Below, piece after piece: positions 20,892 through 29,025 of a DNA stretch of 64,000 nt. The notes under the pieces were generated by a model. It did not search any database. It saw nothing but the letters and a program-made list of their open reading frames with translations, and was not told the origin of the DNA. Where the stretch lies: the NCBI RefSeq assembly GCF_000330505.1, contig NW_004191847.1:220834-284833 (forward strand), given 5' to 3'. Position 1 is the first letter of the stretch; every line of letters begins with the position of its first letter. The DNA comes from Entamoeba invadens IP1 (Eukaryota > Evosea > Mastigamoebida > Endamoebidae). A program made the translations under genes and the position numbers.

Positions 20892-22162
20892 ATGAAGCGC
20901 TCTATGAACACTGAAAAACGGTCAAATTCCCCACAATTTGACGACCTTACTGATTTGCCCGATTTTCTCTTTGACAGTACTACTCCTTCATATGGCAAAT
21001 ATGCCCTTCCCGCAAGTGTTGTTCCTTTCCAAGTTCAACAAAAGAAAGAACCCTTTGATGGCTATTCCTCAACTTTTCATCCCAATTATTACAACGACGA
21101 TTTTATTAACGAGCCACATGAAATTAACGAGCACTGTACGAAGAGGGAGTGTGACGGTGTGAAAGACGAGATTAAAGATGACGTTGACATTGCGATTAAA
21201 GAAGAATTACCCCCGCTCACCCCTGCGGACGAGTGTGAGTATACCATTTTGGACATCTTACAAGATGACAAAAACAGAAATTTCAGAGACACTATCTGGC
21301 GGTTCAATAAAGCTGTCTTAGAGATCAAAACAAAGCGCGCTGAGATCATTAAAGTCGACTTCCACAATCTCTCCGAAAGCGTCGTGAAACTCCTCGAGAA
21401 CTTATTCGAGTTTTGTATTCGAAGCGAATCATCCACGACAGAGGCAGGTCTGAAAGACATCGCTGACTTCTTACAAGGAGCAACTGCTATCTCTGACATC
21501 CCAATCTTCTCCGCAGAACAACGAACTCAAATCGATGACGTCATCGGTAAAATCGCCGTCTTATTGCCCGCCCCGTCACGGGATGACACCATCGAAGGAC
21601 AAAAAGAGTTGCGCGAGTATTTGAGTGCCAATGGAATTAACACAACGGCCATTTTAATCCAACTCTGCGATCCAAAAGACTCCGTCGACTTCTTAAAAGG
21701 TGTCGACGCACTCCTTACCATTTTCACGGTAAGTAAACATACTAAGGCAAATTACTCTCAAATGATCAAAGCGTTAAATTCAATGGACTCGGGAGACGGA
21801 ACATACTTCGCTACACCTTACTTCCTTCTCGTGAAAGCCTTCAACAACTGTGTTATTAAGCAGCATTACAGTTTGTTCTGTTAAACTATTAAAATATAGT
21901 AAATATATTAGAATGTATAGTACAATTCGAGTAACCACAAGAAGAGTTGGTTCTTGTGCTGTCACAAGCGATTCGGTTTGACTTGTTCACACCAGAGCAG
22001 AATAAAGACGTCAACGAGATGCTTAATGTGGCGAGTAACAGGGCAAAGAGTTCACCGGAACGACTTGGGAAGAGATGTACTTTAAAACACGACCCTGTTG
22101 CGATGAGCTATGGGTATGTTGTTGAGTATCTCCAACACGTCAATGAGACCAAACAGAATTGA
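20892..22162 (+). CDS. Unknown helical protein, two exons, about 399 aa
   Basis: Exon 1 is 20892-21870 (ATG at 20892; a TTG 24 nt upstream is not used). Intron 21871-21941 has the canonical GTTTGT donor, and exon 2 is 21942-22162 (an AG at 21944 is an alternative acceptor that keeps frame). Without splicing the frame ends at 21884. All frame-compatible acceptors before 21932 hit a stop, so the acceptor must be one of these two. Exon 2 repeats a theme of exon 1: FSAEQRTQIDDVIGKIA in exon 1 and FTPEQNKDVNEMLNVAS in exon 2, which supports the join. The N-terminus (about 120 residues) is acidic and disordered; the rest is helical and Leu-rich. I recognise no family. It shares a divergent promoter region with the URB1-like gene. 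Confidence 0.65.
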
Positions 22163-22287
22163 AGTTGATCGATTGTAACTTTAATGACTCATTTTAATTA
22201 GTTCATAAATTATATATTAAATTATTAATTATATAATAAAATTATAATAAATTTAATTATAATAATAAAAAAGGAAGAAGTCAATAA

Positions 22288-22476
22288 TTAGGCCTGAGGG
22301 TTGAATTTGTATTTCTTGTTTCCAGTAGTCAACATGTCGAGTCTCTTGTTGTAGAGGTATCTGATGTAAGCACGTCCACTTGGGAACTTCTTCTTGCCAG
22401 TGTCGGTCTTTCCGGGTTTCTTTGTGGCGTTTCTAACTTTACCAGCTCTTGTTAAACCTCCGTGGACCTTTCCCAT
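22288..22476 (-). CDS. RPS30: Ribosomal protein eS30, 62 aa
   Basis: Small basic protein of the 40S subunit. The start MGKVHGGLTRAGKVRNATKK matches the eS30 signature KVHGSLARAGKVR, followed by a Lys/Gly-rich stretch, GRAYIRYLYNKR (family GRAKRRMQYNRR) and a basic tail NKKYKFNPQA. The gene encodes only eS30, without the ubiquitin-like FUBI leader fused to it in animals. Length (62 aa) is normal for a free-standing eS30. The start codon is the first ATG. Confidence 0.93.
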   Translation of the reverse strand: MGKVHGGLTRAGKVRNATKKPGKTDTGKKKFPSGRAYIRYLYNKRLDMLTTGNKKYKFNPQA

Positions 22477-22926
22477 TGATCAACTGCCTCATTTTGAAGT
22501 TCGTCTTTTGTTAAAGGGTTTATTCAACTATTTTTTAATTAACTTTTACTTTGGTTTTATTATTTAGAAGATATTTGATTTAACAAGCTTTTTTTTTGTG
22601 TAATTTACACTAAATCAAGTTATTAATATTACTTCAATAATTATATTATGTTTTTAATACTTTGATAAATTTTTAGTTAACAAATAGTTCTTTATGATAT
22701 TTAATTATAAAAACCATTATTAACAAATAACCTATAATTAAATTATAATAAAACTATTTTAACAAAAAATGATAAAACCAATTATTTAATTTTAATGAAA
22801 AATAAAATTGGTTTTATTATACAATTATAATATTATAACTAATTTTACAAGAATTATAATAAATTAAAATAAATATTTTATATATTAAAATTTATTAATA
22901 AAACAACTAAATGTAGCAAAACTGAT
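22477..22926. other. AT-rich intergenic region
   Basis: Upstream region of eS30 and downstream region of the PH-domain gene. No open frame, RNA gene or repeat is seen. Confidence 0.5.
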
Positions 22927-24516
22927 TTATTTGTTTTCCTTGTCATCGTCGTCTGACTCAATCTCAAATTCAAAACTTTCCTCTGATGCATTTTCTTGTG
23001 CGGTGCCATCGTCTTGTGGTGACTGTGGCTGAATTCCCATCTCGGCCATCATCGTGTCAAAGTCAAATCCTTTGTATTTTTCGTCGTCTTCGCTTGAGTC
23101 TTTTGTTTCTTCTGATCTTTCAATCGGTTTCTCGCAGTTGTTTACACAAACGAAGTCTTCAAATTTCAGCTCTTTTGGTTGTTCCTTTTCTTTCACGTTT
23201 TGTTTATTTTCTGTTGTTGTATCAAACTCTGTGCTTTCACTTTCTTCTTCAACAGAAAAACCAAGTGTAATCTCTTCGTCGTTTTCCGAATTTTCATCTT
23301 CGACGACACCTCCTTCCTCGCTCTTTTTGTTGTCTTTGAATTCGTCATTTACTTCTTTTTCAATTTTTAATTCATTTTCATTCCTTGTTCCATCGCTCGC
23401 TCCCTCAGGTTCTTTTTTATTTGTAATGTTGACGTCTTCAATTGGTATTTCTTTCATAACATCACTTAAGACTTGTTTGGGTTCTTCCTCCGTTATTTCA
23501 AAAAGTTCGTTTGGTTTTTCTTCTTTTTTTTCTTCTTTGATGCTTTGTAAAGGAATCTCCTCCTTTTGGAGAATGGTATGTGTCTCTTCTTCTTGTTTTT
23601 TCTCGTCTTTTTCTTTCTTTAAATGTTCGTTCATTCCATCATTCTCAATCTCCAACCTTCTGATATTTTGAGAAGTTGATTTTATCTCGTTGTTGACTTT
23701 TTCACTCTTTTCTTCTCCTTTAATTTTTTCACGTTCTTCATTTGTCAACTCAACACCAATTTCCTCCACCAACTCTTCGACTTTTTGCATCACCTTTTCG
23801 ACTTTTTCGTTTGTTTCAATCTCATTCGTGCACCTTTTTTCCACTTTCTCATTTTTGTCCTTTTCATCATTTTTGGCCACCAATTCCAATTTTTTCCATT
23901 TTTCTCTTTCCTCTTCACGTCGTTTTCGTCGTTCCGCCACAATCGTCAAAACGTCAATCTCGTTTTTTTCTTTGATATTTTTTGTTTGTTCCTCGATGTT
24001 GAGAAGTTGAATAACCTTTTCAATTTCTTCATCTTTTTCATCAACTAATAAATTTTCACAATTCGCGATCACCTCATTTTCATCTAAATTGATAAGTTCA
24101 TGCGTTTCTTCAAATAAGGTTGATTTTATTTTGTTATTGAGTTCACTTTGTATAACATTTTCAGTATTTGTTTTTTGTTGTTCCAAATGTTTTTCTTTTT
24201 TTAATTCGTCAAGTCTCTCTGGATTATTACGTTGAAAGACTATTCTGACCGTCTCAAAGGTCCGGAGCCAAGATTCCCGCTCTTTTGAATTCTGACACTC
24301 AAACTCTCGCAGACCACGATCTGTCAGAACTACAAACTTTTTGGCGTTATTTTTGATAACCCCAATTTTCAAGATCTTCCCTCCGTCGAGAGTTTCGGTC
24401 TTTCCACTCTCGTCAAAAACTCTCAATTCGTCGTGCCAAACTTTGAAATATTTTTTCACGTTGTTTTCGAATATAATTCCTCCAAAGTAATCATATCTCA
24501 ATCTTGGGATTGACAT
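22927..24516 (-). CDS. PH-domain protein with acidic coiled-coil tail, 529 aa
   Basis: Residues about 5-95 form a pleckstrin-homology domain: GGIIFENNVKKYFKVWHDELRVF opens like a PH beta1-beta3 with the N(V)xKYFKV pattern, and the closing helix KERESWLRTFETV carries the conserved Trp. PH domains bind phosphoinositides or partner proteins at membranes. The remaining 430 residues are almost all charged (Glu, Lys, Asp) and are expected to be coiled coil then disordered acidic tail ending ESDDDDKENK. The start is the first ATG and lies 95 bp from the divergent PPPDE gene, so the two probably share a very short promoter region. The tail resembles a scaffold, but no partner can be read from the sequence. 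Confidence 0.85.
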   Translation of the reverse strand: MSIPRLRYDYFGGIIFENNVKKYFKVWHDELRVFDESGKTETLDGGKILKIGVIKNNAKKFVVLTDRGLREFECQNSKERESWLRTFETVRIVFQRNNPERLDELKKEKHLEQQKTNTENVIQSELNNKIKSTLFEETHELINLDENEVIANCENLLVDEKDEEIEKVIQLLNIEEQTKNIKEKNEIDVLTIVAERRKRREEEREKWKKLELVAKNDEKDKNEKVEKRCTNEIETNEKVEKVMQKVEELVEEIGVELTNEEREKIKGEEKSEKVNNEIKSTSQNIRRLEIENDGMNEHLKKEKDEKKQEEETHTILQKEEIPLQSIKEEKKEEKPNELFEITEEEPKQVLSDVMKEIPIEDVNITNKKEPEGASDGTRNENELKIEKEVNDEFKDNKKSEEGGVVEDENSENDEEITLGFSVEEESESTEFDTTTENKQNVKEKEQPKELKFEDFVCVNNCEKPIERSEETKDSSEDDEKYKGFDFDTMMAEMGIQPQSPQDDGTAQENASEESFEFEIESDDDDKENK

Positions 24517-24610
24517 TGCCAGAACGAGATGACATTTAAGTCCAAAAAAAGTGGGTATTTTACAGAAAAAAAAACTTCATTAGAAAAAGTGAAAACGAAA
24601 AAAAGGAGAG

Positions 24611-25225
24611 ATGAGATCAGTCAAGGGAGAACCTATTATTTTGCATGTATACGACTTGATGGACAACTCGTACTTATACCCATTTGGGCTAGGGGCGTAC
24701 CACTCAGGGGTATGTGCTTATGGAAGAGAATTTACATTTTCTGATGGTGGGGTCTTTGACACAAGACCTAGAGATGTTGAGGCTCCATTTAGAGAAGAGG
24801 TTCAGATGGGGACATTTAACGGGACGTACAAAGAATTTCAGATTGCGGTTGACGATTTACGAACGGTTTTTCAGAGAGGGACGTACAATCTTTATAATAA
24901 AAATTGTAACTGCTTTAGCGACGCTCTTTGCAAAAAGTTACTTCAAAAGGGGATACCAACTTGGATTAACAGAATGGCGTGGTATGGAAATAAGTACCAA
25001 GAGTACTTTGGGACTATCGATCCGAAAGGTGGTGTTGCCCCAGTGAATAGCGCAACCACATCAAACAATTACAGCAACACAAATACACAAGTTGAACAAG
25101 GGAGAAAATTGTCCGACACGCAGCAAGCACTCCCAACCGACAGAGAGACGCTCCGCAAATTAGTGGCGGCCCAGCACAAGAAGAAAACCGAACCAAATCC
25201 TGAGCCTCCTAAAAAAGAAGTCTAA
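24611..25225 (+). CDS. PPPDE (DeSI-like) cysteine isopeptidase, 204 aa
   Basis: Residues about 8-150 match the PPPDE thiol-peptidase fold of DeSI-type desumoylating or deubiquitinating isopeptidases. The catalytic His is H31 in GLGAYHSGVCAYGREFTF (family motif G..H.GV...G.E..FG) and the catalytic Cys is probably C99 in YNKNCNCFSDALC (family TNNCNHFSDALC). Both are present, so it should be active. The domain is followed by a tail of about 55 residues, rich in Asn, Thr, Lys and Pro, that is likely disordered. The start MRSVKGEP is the first ATG after a stop in frame. The longer overlapping frame at 24529 is a shadow. Substrate (SUMO or ubiquitin) cannot be told from sequence. Confidence 0.9.
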   Translation: MRSVKGEPIILHVYDLMDNSYLYPFGLGAYHSGVCAYGREFTFSDGGVFDTRPRDVEAPFREEVQMGTFNGTYKEFQIAVDDLRTVFQRGTYNLYNKNCNCFSDALCKKLLQKGIPTWINRMAWYGNKYQEYFGTIDPKGGVAPVNSATTSNNYSNTNTQVEQGRKLSDTQQALPTDRETLRKLVAAQHKKKTEPNPEPPKKEV

Positions 25226-25309
25226 TTTTTTGTTTGTGATTGTATTTCATTTTTAATTATAAAATAAATTTTATTAGAAACTTGGAACTTAAAATTTTTA
25301 GAGAAAAGA

Positions 25310-26515
25310 ATGCAACCGACGGAGTTTGTGTTGTACGATTGCGAGCTCCAGCACCCGATTAAAGGAGGCAACCAAACATTATTAGGTGGGTGTATGGTGT
25401 ATGAAACCATGAAAGGTGTATTGGGTGAAGAAGTGACATCTCTTACAGTGACTCGTAACAACAAGAGCGAAGTGTGTTACTTTACATCATTACATGGCGA
25501 TTTAATGTTAGGTGCGTGTGGTCGCGAGGAGTTTCTTCCTGACGTATTAGAAGTGATGAAAGAGTCGATTATCATGCGGTTTGGGTGTTATAAAGTCCTC
25601 AAACCGAATTTGAAAGATTCGAAAGACGATGATGTGACTGCTAAAGCCAAGAATTTGACTTTATTAAATAGCCCGACTTTTTTGCCGATTGTTCACTCAT
25701 ACAGTCTTCACTGCACAACGTGCACGAGTTTTTTCCCCATTTCACATGTCTTGTACACTCCAAAAGTCCCATGCCGGGCGCCAACTATTGCTGCGTTTAT
25801 TAAGGCAATGGGTCATTTAAGTAAACGAGTGACTAACAATTCTTTGTTAGGTGCTGCGCTCTATTTAAATCGCGAAGACTTCTTTTCTGTTGCTTCCACA
25901 TTACCAACAGAAATTGATCATGTTGTGCGAATTGTTGCAATGGCCTTAGCCAACGGGACTATGGCGAGGAAGACCACCGTTTCTGAAATCTTCTTGACAG
26001 TCTCCCAACTGAACACTTTAACTGCTTCATCTGTTGTAATGGGGAAGGAGAGTTACGACAAAATCAAGACGACACTTCTAAGTTTACCAATTGTGTGTGA
26101 GGAGTGTCAATTGAAGAAGGTCAAAGTCGTTGTGACGGTCAATAAAGGGTTTGTGATGGTCGAGTTGTTATGTTGGGACATTTCACAAGAATATTTGGAC
26201 CAAGCCGAGACGGAGAATTTGGCGGGGATGGAGGGCTTGATGCAATTCGAGTTCTTAGAAGGCAAAAAAATGCCCCTTAATAAGGTGAGAATTGATGAAG
26301 GAACAATGACCATCGAGCCCCCCAATTTATGTGGGAGTCGTGTCAATGATAATTTACTCCAAACTATTAATAGGGAGAAAATCCTCTCCCAAGAAGGAAA
26401 AGATAGAATACTCGTATGTCCGACAGACGATGAATGTTACTTCTGTTCGTGCGCAGACAAGGAACTCTTCGCCTTCAAAACGTCGATTAAGGAAGTCGAC
26501 AAGTCCATATTCTAA
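25310..26515 (+). CDS. Conserved-looking hypothetical protein, 401 aa
   Basis: A full-length open frame with mixed composition, no transmembrane helix and no low-complexity stretch. The start is the ATG at 25310, 84 bp after the previous stop. Mixed alpha/beta pattern: EEVTSLTVTRNNKSEVCYFTSLHGDLML looks like paired strands followed by a helix LPDVLEVMKESIIMRF, reminiscent of a longin-type domain, but that is only a resemblance. There are many cysteines, including CTTC, CEEC and CYFCSC (residues about 380-385), which might bind a metal. I do not recognise the family. Confidence 0.75.
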   Translation: MQPTEFVLYDCELQHPIKGGNQTLLGGCMVYETMKGVLGEEVTSLTVTRNNKSEVCYFTSLHGDLMLGACGREEFLPDVLEVMKESIIMRFGCYKVLKPNLKDSKDDDVTAKAKNLTLLNSPTFLPIVHSYSLHCTTCTSFFPISHVLYTPKVPCRAPTIAAFIKAMGHLSKRVTNNSLLGAALYLNREDFFSVASTLPTEIDHVVRIVAMALANGTMARKTTVSEIFLTVSQLNTLTASSVVMGKESYDKIKTTLLSLPIVCEECQLKKVKVVVTVNKGFVMVELLCWDISQEYLDQAETENLAGMEGLMQFEFLEGKKMPLNKVRIDEGTMTIEPPNLCGSRVNDNLLQTINREKILSQEGKDRILVCPTDDECYFCSCADKELFAFKTSIKEVDKSIF

Positions 26516-26779
26516 TGAATTGAATTTCAATGTGTTCGGTTGAACATTTTCTATAATTTATAGTTATATTTATTATTATAATAGAATTTGTTTTATTTGG
26601 GGATGATAAGAGAATAAAATTCAAAATGCGTCAAAATAAAGAAAACGTTCAGAACAAATACAATTTTTAAAGGAAAAAACAAAGAAAAAGGAAATAGAAA
26701 TGAACGAAAAAGAAAATAAGGAGATTGAAAAAAAAAAGAATAGAATGAGTAGATTGAGGAATAAAACACAACAAATGAA

Positions 26780-26965
26780 TTATTTCTTTGCTTGCTTCTT
26801 TTCTTCATCAGAATTCCAATTTGGATCGTTTTTGTCTAAAGCCGCAGGACACGTCTCACTGTCATCTGCTTTTCCCCACCCATGTGCACCAGCACCACCT
26901 TTCTTTTCCGTTTGAGTTTTGTACCCAAACTTATCAGTTGCATGTTTATCTTTCTCGTATGGCAT
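26780..26965 (-). CDS. Small Gly/Lys-rich protein with GAGAHGWGK motif, 61 aa
   Basis: A 61-residue basic and acidic protein: MPYEKDKHATDKFGYKT, then KKGGAGAHGWGKADD, then a charged tail DEEKKQAKK. The centre resembles the short G-x-G-x-x-x-W-G-K motif of the Stm1/HABP4/STF2 ribosome- and RNA-associated proteins (KGAGKGNWGK), with an acidic residue pair right after it, as in that group. No transmembrane helix. It may bind ribosomes or RNA, but this rests on one short motif. The start is the first ATG. The adjoining 26 kb region has no other gene, so it stands alone between convergent neighbours. Confidence 0.7.
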   Translation of the reverse strand: MPYEKDKHATDKFGYKTQTEKKGGAGAHGWGKADDSETCPAALDKNDPNWNSDEEKKQAKK

Positions 26966-28104
26966 TCTGCTAATTAAAATCTTCTCAAGTAAATGAAACG
27001 AATGGCGAAAAGAACAAACTTGAAGTGAGAATGGGAGATCATTTTTGACTTAAATTTCATCAGTTGACGTCAACTTGATTTCTCCGAGATTCTTTTTGTT
27101 CGGTCACCACGTTTTAACAGATTATTCGTTTTTTCTCATTTACACAATTGAGTTCAACTTTTCACTCCTTTTCTATAATAATCTATTCATTGTATTTAAA
27201 TCTGGCATATACCGCGATTATTTACCTATTGACAATATGGAAAAAAGTATTTTGGGATTGAGGTTTATAAATAGTTTTGATGATCTATTTGTTTAATTTC
27301 AAGTTTGACTGTCAATCTCTTTATTCAATGCCTTTTTCGATTTTTTTTTGTTTTTTTGTTATTAATAACATATTATAATAACATTATTTTACGAGCCAAT
27401 TGTGTTTTATTATTTCGAGTTCGACTCTTGACGAAGACTTTAGTTAAAAAGTCGCATGTTCAATCCAATATTGTGAGAAAAGATGAATAATAAAAAATAA
27501 TAAACCACGATTGAATTACTCATTCCTTATGATAAGTTTTTTTACAAGTAACATTTCGGGAACTTTTTAATGTTGTTTTTTTTCAAACAAAAAAAGGGTT
27601 TGTTCTTTTTTTATTACAAAAAAAAGAAAAAAAAGAAAAAAAGGCAAATTGCTCCTTTTTGTACTGTTTTGGTGTTGTCTTAACTTTTCATTATTTTGAA
27701 TGTAAACATCACTAAATATTTGGGTATTATCCTTTTTATTTGAGTAATTATCGAATCTCATAATTTGTCACCAAAAATCAAAAAACACCGAAGATTTAAA
27801 GAGGACAAGAATTTGTTTTTTCTTGAAACTAGACTCAAATTATAAGAAAACTATATATATAGTACCCATGACAGTAAAGAGGAGTTCAAGAATCCCCAAA
27901 ACGACACAATAAATTGTTAAATAGCAGCACCTGTTATTTGATACTGCAAGTCTATGGAAATCAACGGGAAAGGTGGAGAAAAAAAAGAAGAGAGAAAATG
28001 CAAACCAAAATGAAGGATATTGAAAGCAGAATGCAAAAAGGAAAACTCAACTGAAGAAGACTTGATGACGAATAAAAATGGTGTAACTCAAAGTTAATAA
28101 AACA
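26966..28104. other. Long intergenic region without a clear gene
   Basis: About 1.1 kb, AT-rich, with several poly-A and poly-T tracts (for example 27580-27640). Open frames of 60-75 codons occur on both strands (27075-27296, 27305-27490, 27567-27761) but they are low-complexity and Phe/Ile/Tyr rich, typical of chance. I call no gene. Confidence 0.55.
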
Positions 28105-28485
28105 ATGCAATACTTTGGACAAACAACTAAATTGCCAACTAAGATGTTATGCTTACAAGAACCGATGGAAGAAACACAAAGCATTGTCGAGAATTCACCT
28201 GTCGTGTTTCGAAGTTTAGACTCACAGAACACTTTCAAGTCGATTCAACCCTCATTAACAACTTCCCGTGATAGAATCACTAAGAAAAGAAACTCAACGA
28301 AGACTCGTACAATCAAATCATCTCTCGAGTTTAAAGAAAGAACTACTACACCACTGACAAAGGAAAATTTGGAGAAAATTAACCGAGTCGTACCCGTTCA
28401 CAAATATATTAGAATCGTTCAATGGGTTAATTCAAATGATGACTCTATCGTGTATCCACACCCTTCGACTTTGAACGCTGAATAA
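28105..28485 (+). CDS. Hypothetical protein, 126 aa
   Basis: An open frame with a plausible ATG and coding-like composition. Ser/Thr/Lys-rich, basic centre (RDRITKKRNSTKTRTIKSSLEF), then a helical segment KENLEKINRVVPVHKYIRIVQWVNSND. No membrane helix and no recognised domain. It is isolated by intergenic regions on both sides. Confidence 0.6.
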   Translation: MQYFGQTTKLPTKMLCLQEPMEETQSIVENSPVVFRSLDSQNTFKSIQPSLTTSRDRITKKRNSTKTRTIKSSLEFKERTTTPLTKENLEKINRVVPVHKYIRIVQWVNSNDDSIVYPHPSTLNAE

Positions 28486-29025
28486 CTTCATTTCACACTT
28501 TCAACATTGTGTAGTGTATAATTTAATCAATTGTAGTACTTCTGTTTATTATTATGAAACTAATCAAAGTAATTATAATAAAATAAAAGTGTTTTTTAAT
28601 AACTTTATTATAACTTTATTATAACTTCATATTAATTTAATATAATTTAATTATACATAAACTATACATATCAACACTTTCATTTATTAAATTATTACTA
28701 CCAAATCTATTTGGATAATTAATAACAATAAAAAGTTAAAAACTATTGTGTATTAATAAGAAATTATTTAGTAACTATTTTCATGAAGTGTTAATTTCTG
28801 TCGATTTGCCACAAACCAAATTAGACAAACGAAACAACAATACTTTTCTATAAATATATTTTCTTTGATTGGGTGAATCAAGACAAATTTTATATTAAAT
28901 AGTAAATGAATTAATGAAACTTGAATATCCGCCTTTATTTTCACGAAAGGGAAATAGTAATTTGGGGTTCACCTTTGCATTTTTTCTGAATGAACTTGTA
29001 GTGTGCAAGAGTAACTCAGAAATTT
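28486..29025. other. Intergenic AT-rich region
   Basis: No gene or repeat. The plus frame 28914-29177 overlaps the start of the RhoGEF gene in another frame and is a shadow. Confidence 0.5.

Noticed and set aside
21727..21740. GTAAGT at 21728 as an intron donor in the 20.9-kb gene
   Set aside because: The downstream codons stay open and coherent to 21870, and the local donor signal in this genome is GTTTGT, which is present at 21871.
23054..24048. Long Ser/Phe-rich plus-strand frames inside the PH-domain gene
   Set aside because: Antisense of the Glu/Lys-rich coiled-coil region, where GAA/GAG become TTC/CTC.
26593..26808. Minus-strand 71-codon frame upstream of the GAGAHGWGK gene
   Set aside because: Phe/Ser/Tyr low-complexity and overlapping in a different frame; no motif.
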